DNA of 64,000 bases, from contig JAOUJZ010000001.1 in the NCBI GenBank assembly GCA_029882915.1, positions 1-64,000 on the forward strand, read 5' to 3'. The notes beneath the pieces were generated by a model. That model was given only the letters and a program-made list of their open reading frames with translations, did no database searches and had not been told where the DNA came from. Made by a program: the position numbers and the translations under genes. Position 1 is the first letter of the stretch. Each line of letters begins with the position of its first letter. This document shows, in pieces, positions 55,677 to 64,000 of the stretch. The DNA is from Gammaproteobacteria bacterium. Its GTDB lineage: Bacteria; Pseudomonadota; Gammaproteobacteria; Nitrosococcales; Methylophagaceae.

Positions 55677-56468
55677 TTACTCAGTGGCAGCGGCATCAGC
55701 AGCCATATCTTCCTCATCATCCCTATCACGCGCTGAAGCGGGTAGGAAATTATTCAATAGTTCCTCTAGGACTTTCGGGTTCTGGCCTTCCTGAATTCCC
55801 AGTACACTTTCGATAATAATCGTTTTATTCATTTGTTCTTCAGCGCTACGTAATGCCAGTTTATCGGCTATTGGCAGCGCAAACATGTTTGCTAACATCG
55901 CTCCATACAATGTTGTTAGCAAGGCTACAGCCATTGCTGGCCCGATTGATTTAGGATCTGACATGTTAGACAGCATTTGTACTAAACCAACCAAAGTACC
56001 GATCATACCCATGGCCGGCCCAGCATCACCCATGGACTTAAAAATCGCCTGCCCAATTTTATGACGATTTACGCTGGCATTCATTTCTCTTGTTAATGCT
56101 TTTCTGACTACCGCTGATTCATAGCCATCGACAAGCATCGTGATACCTTTAGCAAGCACTTCGTTATTAACCTCTTGATTTTCAAGGGATAGTAACCCTT
56201 CCTTTCTAGCAACACGTGCCAACTCAATGACGGTTACAATTAACTCCTGAGGGCTTTCAGCTTTGTGTGAGAATGCTTTCACTGCTGTTTTTATTGAACC
56301 AATAAATTGTCCAAGCGAGAATCGCATCATTACGACAGCAATTGTCCCGCCAAGCACTATCACCATAGAAGGTAGATTCACAAACCCCATTGCATCGGAA
56401 CCCAGTGCAATTGCACCAACAATAAGGCTCCAGGCAGCCAAAACACCGACTAATGTAGCTAAATCCAC
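55677..56468 (-). CDS. pomA: PomA/MotA-like flagellar stator subunit
   Basis: The 263-residue inner-membrane protein has four helices (about 5-25, 33-50, 150-170, 185-205), the cytosolic loop with RKEGLLSLENQ and conserved charged residues for rotor contact, and GMIGTLVGLVQML and MAVALLTTLYGAMLANM in helices 3-4. Resemblance to PomA together with the PomB partner suggests sodium as the driving ion. The C-terminus is acidic. It precedes pomB in one operon. Confidence 0.93.
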   Translation of the reverse strand: MDLATLVGVLAAWSLIVGAIALGSDAMGFVNLPSMVIVLGGTIAVVMMRFSLGQFIGSIKTAVKAFSHKAESPQELIVTVIELARVARKEGLLSLENQEVNNEVLAKGITMLVDGYESAVVRKALTREMNASVNRHKIGQAIFKSMGDAGPAMGMIGTLVGLVQMLSNMSDPKSIGPAMAVALLTTLYGAMLANMFALPIADKLALRSAEEQMNKTIIIESVLGIQEGQNPKVLEELLNNFLPASARDRDDEEDMAADAAATE

Positions 56469-56544
56469 TGCCTTATCTCCTTAGTACACAGCAATCTTGG
56501 TTTTCTAAACACAATGATTTTACCGAAAGCTAAGCAAAAAATCT

Positions 56545-58701
56545 TTATCTATGTTGACTTAAAGTGATTATTGCATTTTGCCGACGTCTGTAAACAACCC
56601 AAGCAGGCAATAAAAATAATGCCACAATGAAAATCACTAACATTAATGGCCATAATATCGGCCGATTCCATTGTTGCTGTAATTGAAATCGTTGCTGAGC
56701 GTCAATTCGACGATACTTAATGGAGTTATTGGCCATTAAATTTGGTTTTATATTTTTATTCCAGACATGATAGAGCGAAAATTGCTTAGGATGAAAGCCC
56801 CAAATCCATGGCGCATCTTCGTGCAAAATAGTCATCATTTGATCAATGATCAGTTGGCGTTGTGGCGTATCTTGCATTACTCGCATTTGTTCAAATAAAC
56901 GGTCAAATTCAGCATTTTGGTAGTTAGCAGCATTTTCTCCACCTGTCATGGTCTTACCATTGGGACCATACAATAAAAACAAGAAATTTTCCGGATCCGG
57001 ATAATCCGCATTCCACCCCCACTGAAAAAGTTGCGCCTGACCCTGACGCATTTTGTCCTGAAAACGATTGTAATCAGTGCTTCGAATAACCAGTTGTACA
57101 TCCAGCTTTTGAAATTGTTTTCGCAACCAATCAAACTGTGCTTTCGCATCTGGACCGCTTGCAGGAACATCAAAGTATAAAATCAATGGCTCTCCTGTTT
57201 GCTGATCTCGACCTTCAGGGTAACCTGCCTGCGCCAGTAATTCACGTGCTTGAAAAATCGATTTACGCTTAACCTCACCATTGACCCAATCATACACGCG
57301 TTGATTGATACCTTTTTCTCCATCTCTATATCCAAATATACCCGGTGGAATAGCTCCTTGAGCAGCTATGCCTCTGCCATTGGTAAAAATAGAGATGAAT
57401 TCCTCATAATCAATAGCGATTGAAATCGCCTGTCTTAATTTTTTCGCTCGCTCACTATTGCCTCCTACAACACTATCTAGCATATTAAAACCAATGTAAT
57501 AGGTTGAAGTACCAATTGCTGTTCTAAGTTTAATCCCCTTGGCTTTCATCTTATCGCTCAAACCAAACTCACCAGAACTAGCCATCTGAACAGCCTGATC
57601 AAAGCTATCAGAGCTTATTCCACTAACATCATAATAACCTTGAAGAAATTTATTCCAGTAAGAGGTATTTTCTTTTTCCAGAGAGAACACAACTTTATCA
57701 ATAAATGGCAGTCGCTTACCGGCATCATTTAATAAGCCCTGTTCAAGATCTAATTCTTCGCCTTCTGTAGGATAATGTTCAACACGGTAATTTGGATTTT
57801 TTTCAAGCACCATGCGGCTGTTAGGATCATTTTCAGTCAATTGATATGGCCCAGTACCCACTGGGAACCAGTCCAGAGTAATATTTTTTTTAATCAATCC
57901 AGTCTGAGCATAAAATGCATCCGCTTCCCACGGCACAGGCGAGAAAAATGGCATGGCCAACCAATAACGTAACTGAGGATATTTACCCACAACCTTAATT
58001 TGATAGTTATAACGATCGACAACCGTCACCCCTTCAATGGCTATTGCTTTTAGATCGATGCTTTGTCCTTGTTGTTTTAGTTGCCGCAATCGTTCCGCAT
58101 AATCAGATAAGCCAACAATATATTCACTCATCAAACCTAATATAGGTGAATGAATTTCCGGATGTGCCAGACGTTTGATTTGGTATACATAATCGTCCGC
58201 AGTCAGTTCCCTGCTACTTCGCTGTTCAAAATCCGATAAGGTAGTGATTTTCTCTAATTCGTCTTCTGCAAGTTGATGATATAAGTACTTATCTTTATGA
58301 GCCTTTACGAAAGCAGGATGTGGTTGATATAAAATACCCTTTTTAATGGTAATTTCATAAATACTGTAAGCCACATCTTCAATAGGAGCACTAGTGCCAA
58401 GTTCACTTCCATCCTCACCGATATAACGCACTACTGGTAACTGAGTTGAAGTCAGGGGAACCAATGTATACGGTCTTTTCAAATAGTGATATTGCAACGG
58501 TGGCTCATAAATCTGACCAGTAAAACTAGCCTCATTGGCACTGTATGAACGCGCAGGGTCAAGATGTTTAGGCCGCAGTGAAAATGATGAATATAAAACG
58601 GCTTCATCCTCCTGCTGCGGATAAGGAGAATTAACAGCCGTAAGCTCACATCCTGATAAACAAAGCAAAATAACGATATACAAATACGACAAAAAGCGCA
58701 T
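56545..58701 (-). CDS. ABC peptide-type solute-binding lipoprotein with C-terminal membrane helix
   Basis: The 718-residue protein has a lipobox LSGC (Cys18) and a family 5 solute-binding domain (DppA/OppA-like; LRPKHLDPARSYSANEAS, GTGPYQLTENDPNSRMVLEKNPNY, YYIGFNMLD, WNADYPDPENFLFLLYG). After the domain, a hydrophobic helix (about 680-702) and RRRQ end the protein. The double anchoring, lipid at the N-terminus and a helix at the C-terminus, is unusual. Permeases are not adjacent; a lone DppB-type permease is 26 kb away. It precedes pomA by 76 bases on the same strand. Confidence 0.88.
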   Translation of the reverse strand: MRFLSYLYIVILLCLSGCELTAVNSPYPQQEDEAVLYSSFSLRPKHLDPARSYSANEASFTGQIYEPPLQYHYLKRPYTLVPLTSTQLPVVRYIGEDGSELGTSAPIEDVAYSIYEITIKKGILYQPHPAFVKAHKDKYLYHQLAEDELEKITTLSDFEQRSSRELTADDYVYQIKRLAHPEIHSPILGLMSEYIVGLSDYAERLRQLKQQGQSIDLKAIAIEGVTVVDRYNYQIKVVGKYPQLRYWLAMPFFSPVPWEADAFYAQTGLIKKNITLDWFPVGTGPYQLTENDPNSRMVLEKNPNYRVEHYPTEGEELDLEQGLLNDAGKRLPFIDKVVFSLEKENTSYWNKFLQGYYDVSGISSDSFDQAVQMASSGEFGLSDKMKAKGIKLRTAIGTSTYYIGFNMLDSVVGGNSERAKKLRQAISIAIDYEEFISIFTNGRGIAAQGAIPPGIFGYRDGEKGINQRVYDWVNGEVKRKSIFQARELLAQAGYPEGRDQQTGEPLILYFDVPASGPDAKAQFDWLRKQFQKLDVQLVIRSTDYNRFQDKMRQGQAQLFQWGWNADYPDPENFLFLLYGPNGKTMTGGENAANYQNAEFDRLFEQMRVMQDTPQRQLIIDQMMTILHEDAPWIWGFHPKQFSLYHVWNKNIKPNLMANNSIKYRRIDAQQRFQLQQQWNRPILWPLMLVIFIVALFLLPAWVVYRRRQNAIITLSQHR

Positions 58702-58827
58702 GATGTCCCTGATTGTTTTTCAATAACGGCAATCATTATAACCACTTCAAAGGCATGTTGCCTCTTCCAGAAAGTGACGAATTACGGTAATTTAGTTTGT
58801 TTATTCCATAATTTCAGGAGATAACCC

Positions 58828-59613
58828 ATGGGGTTTTTACAAGGCAAACGCGTTTTAATTGTTGGTATTGCCAGCCCTCGCTCAATTGCATCCGGTATTG
58901 CACTCGCAATGGCGCGTGAAGGTGCTGAGCTTGCATTTACTTACCAAACAGAAAAATTAAAATCTCGCGTAGAGAAAATTGCCGATGAATGTGGCGCAAA
59001 TCCCGCATTATTATTCCCGTGTGATGTCTCTAGTGATGAGCAAATTGAATCTGTTTTTGAGCAACTGTCTAAACACTGGGATGGTTTAGATACCATTGTT
59101 CACTCAGTTGCTTTTGCACCTCGTGAACTGTTGCAAGGCAGTTATGTCGATAGTGTAACTCGTGAAGGGTTTGCCATCGCTCACGACATCAGTTCTTATA
59201 GTTTTACAGCGCTGGCCAAGGCGGGTAAGAGCATGATGGCTGGTCGTAATGGCTCACTATTAACATTGAGTTATTTAGGAGCTGAGCGAGCCATTGATAA
59301 CTACAATATCATGGGCGTAGCTAAAGCCAGTCTGGAAGCCAATGTTCGCTATATGGCTTATTCATTAGGTCCAGAAGGCACTCGTGTCAATGCCGTTTCA
59401 GCTGGACCAATAAAAACACTGGCAGCAGCAGGCATAGCTGATTTTAGTAAGAAACTGGCTTTGGGTGAACAGATATCTCCTCTTCGTCGTAACGTCACCA
59501 TTGAAGAGGTCGGTAATGTAGCTGCATTTATGTGTTCTGACTTAGCCTCTGGCGTCACAGGCGAAATCACCTACGTGGACAGTGGTTATAACATAGTCGG
59601 CATTGCCGGTTAA
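58828..59613 (+). CDS. fabI: enoyl-ACP reductase
   Basis: The 261-residue SDR-family enzyme reduces trans-2-enoyl-ACP with NADH, the last step of each fatty acid elongation cycle. FabI features are [22 protein letters not shown], the SVAFAPRE block and the Tyr-x6-Lys active site in [13 protein letters not shown]. Length is as in E. coli. CAGGAG precedes the start. It is followed by a good intrinsic terminator. Confidence 0.97.
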   Translation: MGFLQGKRVLIVGIASPRSIASGIALAMAREGAELAFTYQTEKLKSRVEKIADECGANPALLFPCDVSSDEQIESVFEQLSKHWDGLDTIVHSVAFAPRELLQGSYVDSVTREGFAIAHDISSYSFTALAKAGKSMMAGRNGSLLTLSYLGAERAIDNYNIMGVAKASLEANVRYMAYSLGPEGTRVNAVSAGPIKTLAAAGIADFSKKLALGEQISPLRRNVTIEEVGNVAAFMCSDLASGVTGEITYVDSGYNIVGIAG

Positions 59614-59641
59614 GCTAAAATACCAATTTCACTATTATTCT

Positions 59642-59672
59642 ACAGGGCATATTTTATGCCCTGTTTTATTTT
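59642..59672 (+). terminator. intrinsic terminator after fabI
   Basis: ACAGGGCAT and ATGCCCTGT form a 9-bp stem with a 4-base loop, followed by TTTATTTTT. It lies 28 bases after the fabI stop. Confidence 0.9.
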
Positions 59673-59700
59673 TAGAAGCTAATTTCATAAGGCGTAAATA

Positions 59701-60903
59701 ATGTCACATAAACATGCATTGATTTTATTGGCATTCATCATTATTGGTGCCATAACCGGGGTATTGTATGGTTGGTATTTTGGTACACAGGCGCAACAAC
59801 TTGCCTGGCTAGGCACCCTATTTTTAAACGCCCTAAAAATGACTATTATTCCACTGGTCATATCCTCTATTATTAGTGGCGTTGGATCTCTTGGTGATAT
59901 TCGTCACCTTGGTCGTGTAGGTGGTTTCACCCTCATCTATTACACGTTAACAACGGCCATTGCCGTCATGGTTGGTTTGTTAGTCGTGAACTGGATACAA
60001 CCGGGTAGTGGAATCAATCTGGGTGATCCCAGCATTCCTGAACATATCTTGGCTAAACAAGATACAGGCATGGCAGATATCATTCTGTCTTTGATTTCAC
60101 CCAATCTGGTTGCCTCTGCCAGCCAGACTCAATTATTACCACTGATCGTATTTGCTATCCTGTTTGCAATGGCATTGACTACTATTGGAAAAAAATCCAA
60201 CACTGTCTTTGCTGTCTTTGATGGCATCAATGAAGCCATGATGAAACTGGTTATCTGGATCATGCATCTTGCTCCAATTGGTATTTTTGCTTTAATTGCT
60301 GCCAGACTTGGTAATGCTGGGGGTGGTGAACAGTTTATGGCTGAAATAAAGGCCGTAGGCATGCATGTAGTCACGGTTCTTACAGGACTGGCAATACACT
60401 CCCTCATATTACTTTTGATTCTAGTTATCGTTGCCAAACAAGGCATTCCTTATCTTGTAGGGATGGCTCGAGCTCTGGTCACCGCATTTGGTACTGCAAG
60501 CTCTTCAGCCACACTACCCTTGACCATGGAATGTGCGCGCGAAAATAATATTGATCCCAAGGCTGTAAAATTTGTGTTGCCCCTTGGCGCAACTATTAAT
60601 ATGGATGGGACAGCACTCTATGAAGCTGCTGCCGTTTTATTTATCGCTCAGGCCTACGGTATTGATCTTACTATGGGACAACAAGGTATCGTGTTTGTTA
60701 CCGCTACCCTTGCTGCCATTGGCGCAGCCGGTATTCCAGAGGCCGGACTGGTCACTATGGTTATCGTGTTAACTGCTGTTGGTTTACCGCTTGAAGGTAT
60801 AGGTTTATTGCTTGCTGTTGACTGGTTCCTGGATCGTTTTAGAACAACAATTAATGTATGGGGTGATAGTGTCGGTGCTGCAGTCATTCACCGCTTAATG
60901 TAA
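59701..60903 (+). CDS. dicarboxylate/amino acid:cation symporter (DAACS)
   Basis: The 400-residue membrane protein is a GltP/DctA-type elevator transporter: LKMTIIPLVISSIISGVGSL, the serine-rich hairpin AFGTASSSATLPLTME (HP1), the NMDGTALYEA sequence in helix 7 and AAGIPEAGLVTMVIVL (HP2). It imports glutamate, aspartate or C4-dicarboxylates with sodium or protons. Specificity cannot be read with confidence. It has its own terminator downstream. Confidence 0.92.
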   Translation: MSHKHALILLAFIIIGAITGVLYGWYFGTQAQQLAWLGTLFLNALKMTIIPLVISSIISGVGSLGDIRHLGRVGGFTLIYYTLTTAIAVMVGLLVVNWIQPGSGINLGDPSIPEHILAKQDTGMADIILSLISPNLVASASQTQLLPLIVFAILFAMALTTIGKKSNTVFAVFDGINEAMMKLVIWIMHLAPIGIFALIAARLGNAGGGEQFMAEIKAVGMHVVTVLTGLAIHSLILLLILVIVAKQGIPYLVGMARALVTAFGTASSSATLPLTMECARENNIDPKAVKFVLPLGATINMDGTALYEAAAVLFIAQAYGIDLTMGQQGIVFVTATLAAIGAAGIPEAGLVTMVIVLTAVGLPLEGIGLLLAVDWFLDRFRTTINVWGDSVGAAVIHRLM

Positions 60904-60921
60904 CCACCAATGAACAGAAAT

Positions 60922-60950
60922 AAAAAAGGCGCTGAAAAGCGCCTTTTTTA
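60922..60950. terminator. bidirectional terminator between DAACS gene and ppiD
   Basis: AAAAAAGGCGCT and AGCGCCTTTTTT form a 12-bp stem with a GAAA tetraloop, flanked by A and T tracts. It serves two convergent genes. Confidence 0.93.
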
Positions 60951-60970
60951 TTTATTTGAACTTCACATCA

Positions 60971-62857
60971 TTATTTTAGATTCTGAGCTATAACCTCAAT
61001 ATCTGCATCTGTTTTCAGGCTGTCAATAAATGCCTGTAATTCGCTTTCACCACTAATACGAGACAAATATGATTCTAACCCATCACGATCTTCTTGTGAG
61101 GCATCTGCTGGATTACCATCATTCACTGCAGTAACATTAACAATGATGTAATTGCCATTTGTAGCTGTAAACCCTGTGAAATTAGCATCACCAATCGGTT
61201 TGGCTCCAGAAAATGCATGCTGCAGTACCTGTGCACTCACCTCTTTATTATCACGGCTGTATGGTTTGGCTGGTTGCCAGTCATTCTTACTGAATAAACT
61301 GTCTACTGCCTCTCCCGACTTTAATTGGCTCAGAATGGTTTCACCATGTTCGCGAGCTTTATCACTGGCACGCTGGAATCTAAGTTGTTCTCTAATTGCT
61401 GGTGCAACGGATTCAAATGGTAATTGACTTGCCTCTATGTGCTTATTTTTATGCAAAACAATCAAATGTGATTTAGATAACTCAATCACTGCACTATTCA
61501 AGTCATTGACAAGTACGTCTTCACTGAATGCCACATTAACTACTTTTTTATCGCTGGCAATACCCGAACCACCATCACGTGTGAATGCACCAGACGTCTT
61601 CACCTCCAGTGATAATGCTTCTGCTGTTACATCAAGGCTATCAGGGCTTTCATAACTTAGATCTGCAAGCTGTTCAGCTTGCTCATAAAACAATTCTTCA
61701 GCTTTTTGTAGGCGATAAAGTGATTCTACTTGGTCGCGAACATCAGCAAACGATTTGCTTTCCGGAGTTTTAATTTCCGTCAATTTTATTAGATGGTAAC
61801 CAAATTCAGTTTTAACGACTTCACTGATATTCCCAACTGTCTTCATTGAAAATACAGCTTTTTCAAATTCAGGTTCCATCACACCACGTTGGAACAACCC
61901 CAAATCACCACCTTCACTGGAAGATCCTGAATCTTGTGAAAATTCGGCAGCTAAGGTAGCAAAATCTTCACCAGTATCTAGGCGCTGTTTTATCGTTGAA
62001 AAGCTTGCTAATGCAGCTTGCTCATCACCTTCAATAAGAATGTGGCTTGCTCGGCGTTGTTCAGGACCAACAAACTGATCTTTATTATCGATATATAGCT
62101 GTTGTAATGAGGCTTCATCGACCTCAACAGCTTTAGACAAGCCATCAATAGACAACTCAAGGTAATTAACAATTATCTGTTCTGGCGTCGTATAATTCTG
62201 CTTATTTTTGTCATAAAAATGACGAACATCTTCATCCGTCACTGTTACCTTATCAAGCTGAGACTGTGCTGAAACTACGCCATAAGCAATGTCACGTGTT
62301 TGTTTTTCAAGGCGTAATACATTATCGATAGTAACTGGCATTACTAATGTTGTACGCTGAATATTATTAGTCAACTCCTGAGTCAACATATCTTGTCGTA
62401 ACTGAGATTCATAACGGGCTGGATCCAGACTGATTCGTGCCAGCATAATTCTGTAACGTTCAGGATCAAACTTACCCTGATTCTGAAAAGCTTGTGTTGA
62501 CTGAATCAGATTATTCACATCAGCATCACGAACACGTTGCCCAAGCTCATTATTTGCAGCCAACAACAACTTCTTCTCAATCAAGCTATCAAGCACTGTT
62601 TGTTTAACAGCCAATCCCTCGAACAGGGCAGGATCAAATTTATCAGCCATGACTTCACGCATACGGTCGCGGTACTGCTGGTAGGCTTGCTGAAATTCTG
62701 CCTGTTTAATTGGCTCACCATCGACAATAGCAACATTGGCATCTGACGGCCCATTCAAATAAGAGTTAACGCCCCATAATGCAAAGGGAATACTAATTAG
62801 TCCAACAATAAACCATGCAACCCAACCTTGGGCTCGTTCACGAATGAAATGCAACAT
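60971..62857 (-). CDS. ppiD: periplasmic folding chaperone PpiD
   Basis: The 628-residue protein has one N-terminal membrane helix (WVAWFIVGLISIPFALWGV), a SurA-N-like chaperone region (about 35-170) and a parvulin domain (about 263-360; RRASHILIEG, FATLAAEFSQDSGSS, GDLGLFQRGVMEPEFEKAVF, EFGYHLIKL). A long C-terminal chaperone part follows. It helps outer-membrane proteins leave the Sec channel. It lies downstream of hupB and the tRNAs, as in most gammaproteobacteria. Confidence 0.94.
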   Translation of the reverse strand: MLHFIRERAQGWVAWFIVGLISIPFALWGVNSYLNGPSDANVAIVDGEPIKQAEFQQAYQQYRDRMREVMADKFDPALFEGLAVKQTVLDSLIEKKLLLAANNELGQRVRDADVNNLIQSTQAFQNQGKFDPERYRIMLARISLDPARYESQLRQDMLTQELTNNIQRTTLVMPVTIDNVLRLEKQTRDIAYGVVSAQSQLDKVTVTDEDVRHFYDKNKQNYTTPEQIIVNYLELSIDGLSKAVEVDEASLQQLYIDNKDQFVGPEQRRASHILIEGDEQAALASFSTIKQRLDTGEDFATLAAEFSQDSGSSSEGGDLGLFQRGVMEPEFEKAVFSMKTVGNISEVVKTEFGYHLIKLTEIKTPESKSFADVRDQVESLYRLQKAEELFYEQAEQLADLSYESPDSLDVTAEALSLEVKTSGAFTRDGGSGIASDKKVVNVAFSEDVLVNDLNSAVIELSKSHLIVLHKNKHIEASQLPFESVAPAIREQLRFQRASDKAREHGETILSQLKSGEAVDSLFSKNDWQPAKPYSRDNKEVSAQVLQHAFSGAKPIGDANFTGFTATNGNYIIVNVTAVNDGNPADASQEDRDGLESYLSRISGESELQAFIDSLKTDADIEVIAQNLK

Positions 62858-62907
62858 AGAAGAGAACCTTCAAGAAAAATGTCTTTAAATTATCTAAAAA
62901 AACAGCT

Positions 62908-62940
62908 AAAAAAAAAGGCGCATATCATGCGCCTTTTTTT
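62908..62940 (-). terminator. intrinsic terminator after the tRNA-Val/tRNA-Asp pair
   Basis: GGCGCAT (62917-62923) and ATGCGCC (62927-62933) form a stem extended by A/T tracts on both sides. On the minus strand it follows tRNA-Asp and ends the tRNA transcript before ppiD. Confidence 0.9.
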
Positions 62941-62947
62941 ATAAAAC

Positions 62948-63024
62948 TGGCGGAGCGGACGGGACTCGAACCCGCGACCTCCGGCGTGACAGGCCAGCAT
63001 TCTAACCAGCTGAACTACCGCTCC
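62948..63024 (-). tRNA. tRNA-Asp (anticodon GUC)
   Basis: The 77-nt cloverleaf has acceptor GGAGCGG paired with CCGCTCC, anticodon loop CTGTCAC (anticodon GUC), T arm GGGTTCGAGTCCC and an encoded CCA. It lies eight bases downstream of tRNA-Val. Confidence 0.97.
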
Positions 63025-63032
63025 ATTTTTTC

Positions 63033-63108
63033 TGGTGGGTGCTGAGGGGATCGAACCCCCGACCCTCGCCTTGTAAGGGCGATGCTCTCCCAGCTGAGCT
63101 AAGCACCC
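63033..63108 (-). tRNA. tRNA-Val (anticodon UAC)
   Basis: The 76-nt cloverleaf has acceptor GGGTGCT paired with AGCACCC, anticodon loop TTACAAG with anticodon UAC, T arm GGGTTCGATCCCC and an encoded CCA. It lies 13 bases downstream of the HU gene, in the common hupB-tRNA order. Confidence 0.97.
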
Positions 63109-63121
63109 CAGAAAAAAAAAG

Positions 63122-63409
63122 CTAGTTTACAGCATCTTTTAAAGCCTTACCAGCTTTAAATGCAGGAATTTTTGCAGCTGCAATTTTAATTTCTTCACCA
63201 GTACGTGGATTACGGCCAATGCGTGCCGCACGGTCACGTACAGAGAATGTACCAAACCCAACTAATGTTACCTGATCACCACCACTTAACGCTTTAGTAA
63301 CTGCAGAAGTCATACCATCAACAGCTAAAGCCGCTTTTGCTTTTGAAATATCAGCAGCACTTGCAATTGCATCGATCAATTCAGATTTATTCACAACGTA
63401 ATTCCTCAT
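63122..63409 (-). CDS. hupB: DNA-binding protein HU
   Basis: The 95-residue protein begins [27 protein letters not shown] and has the HU beta-arm signature [26 protein letters not shown] with the intercalating NP. It bends and packages chromosomal DNA as a dimer. Four to five residues at the N-terminus (MRNY) precede the usual MNKSELI start; a GTG at codon 5 might be the true start (63397), since most HU proteins begin there. It is not an IHF subunit, judging from the GFGTFSV spelling and length. Confidence 0.93.
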   Translation of the reverse strand: MRNYVVNKSELIDAIASAADISKAKAALAVDGMTSAVTKALSGGDQVTLVGFGTFSVRDRAARIGRNPRTGEEIKIAAAKIPAFKAGKALKDAVN

Positions 63410-63615
63410 CTCTAATTATTTAATAGTTATTGTCCCAATAGCAAAAAGTAGCGTACTACTCCATTGGAGTGTGTATCTAACTACAGCCGAAAAAACGTGT
63501 CAAGGCACTAATAGTGCTTTTTGTGCATCTATTCAAATAAACATTAAAAACAAAAATTCCATTCAGGTCTCTGATCAAAATTCATGCCTAAATATTCAAC
63601 TAAATATCAACTTTT

Positions 63616-64000
63616 TTATTGCGCCAGCCATGCACGGGTGATGGCTACATATTGTTCTATACTTATTGTCTCTGGTCGCTGTTGCAAATCAATATTTTCG
63701 GTCTGCAAGACTGTTTGAGAGATCATATTTTTCAGTGTGTTAGCAATGGTTTTTCGACGCTGTGAGAAGGCTTTACTAACAATGGTATTTAGCGCTTCGA
63801 TCGGTACATCACCGCCAACAAACTCAGCCCGTGGACGCAAATATATAATGGCTGACTCAACTTTAGGTATAGGATCAAAGGCTTCTGGGGGCACAATAAA
63901 CAGTTGTGTTGCATCACATTGATATTGCACCATGATACTCAAGCGTCCATAGGTTTTAGACCCAGGTTGCGCACAAATTCGCTCAACGACCTCACGTTGC
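63616..64000 (-). CDS. rsmA: 16S rRNA dimethyladenosine transferase, C-terminal part
   Basis: The gene runs off the right edge; the visible 128 residues are the C-terminal part. They include the QREVVERICAQPGSKTYGRLSIMVQY segment, the FIVPPEAFDPIPKVESAII block and the helical tail SKAFSQRRKTIANTLKN, all typical of KsgA/RsmA, which dimethylates A1518 and A1519 of 16S rRNA. The apparent ATG at 63942 is internal. The 206 bases between it and hupB show no gene. Confidence 0.95.
   Translation of the reverse strand, partial: QREVVERICAQPGSKTYGRLSIMVQYQCDATQLFIVPPEAFDPIPKVESAIIYLRPRAEFVGGDVPIEALNTIVSKAFSQRRKTIANTLKNMISQTVLQTENIDLQQRPETISIEQYVAITRAWLAQ

Noticed and set aside
1-64000. Prophage, genomic island or insertion sequence
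   Set aside because: No transposase, integrase, phage structural gene or terminal repeats were seen; tRNA genes are intact, without flanking integrase or partial tRNA duplicates.

Overview
The window is a contiguous, gene-dense, AT-rich chromosomal piece of a gammaproteobacterium. The evidence is classic gammaproteobacterial gene order: lysC-csrA-tRNA-Ser at the left end, hupB-tRNA-Val-tRNA-Asp-ppiD at the right end, and a leuD-leuB-asd-fimV-truA-trpF-trpB-trpA-accD-folC block between them. PomAB-type (sodium) flagellar stators, an NSS symporter and a DAACS carboxylate symporter suggest a marine or saline habitat. A PQQ-dependent dehydrogenase with a c-type cytochrome, an Entner-Doudoroff edd/eda pair and a transhydrogenase would fit a methylotroph of the Methylophaga type. 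That genus-level guess is inference. I see no insertion sequence, prophage, CRISPR array or integrated plasmid.

Layout. 0-0.8 kb: end of lysC, csrA with a GGA-rich leader, tRNA-Ser(GCU), tRNA-Arg(ACG). 0.8-2.2 kb: orphan membrane histidine kinase, with a 20-bp palindrome upstream. 2.6-7.8 kb: periplasmic oxidation locus (OFA-type MFS carrier, quinoprotein dehydrogenase, strong terminator, diheme cytochrome c, secreted ankyrin protein). 8.2-11.1 kb: pntAB. 11.5-14.9 kb: compact phosphorelay (CheY-like receiver, CheC-like phosphatase, hybrid kinase, detached HPt domain). 15-19.3 kb: complete AmmeMemoRadiSam set plus a predicted ABC-ATPase. 19.5-24.4 kb: diguanylate cyclase, kinase-like two-domain protein, short-form S-adenosylhomocysteine hydrolase, protein isoaspartate methyltransferase, host-attachment-family protein. 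24.7-29.1 kb: lipoprotein, tmRNA and smpB, NSS transporter, ratA (frameshifted) and ratB. 29.1-33.9 kb: DUF455 protein with an isolated DppB-type permease, then rhodanese, a secreted CGCP-motif protein, and an MNIO (DUF692)/DUF2063 pair with no visible peptide precursor. 34-36.4 kb: eda/edd. 36.7-41.7 kb: DUF318 permease, trmB, FadL-like porin and acyl-CoA synthetase. 41.8-42.7 kb: degenerate receiver fused to an anti-sigma-type ATPase. 42.9-56.5 kb: long minus-strand biosynthetic and motility run (folC back to pomA). 56.5-64 kb: solute-binding lipoprotein, fabI, DAACS symporter, ppiD, two tRNAs, HU and the C-terminal part of rsmA.

How it fits together. Alcohol or aldehyde oxidation in the periplasm would feed electrons to the cytochrome; edd/eda and pntAB link sugar-phosphate breakdown to NADPH; ahcY and pcm sit on S-adenosylmethionine turnover; fadL and acyl-CoA synthetase take up fatty acids, while accD and fabI build them. 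Signalling proteins are abundant, and two separate receivers have lost the conserved lysine. The places most worth following are the quinoprotein locus, the CheC-containing phosphorelay, the AmmeMemoRadiSam set, the precursor-less MNIO pair with its secreted cysteine-motif neighbour, and two apparent frame breaks (ratA and the HPt domain).
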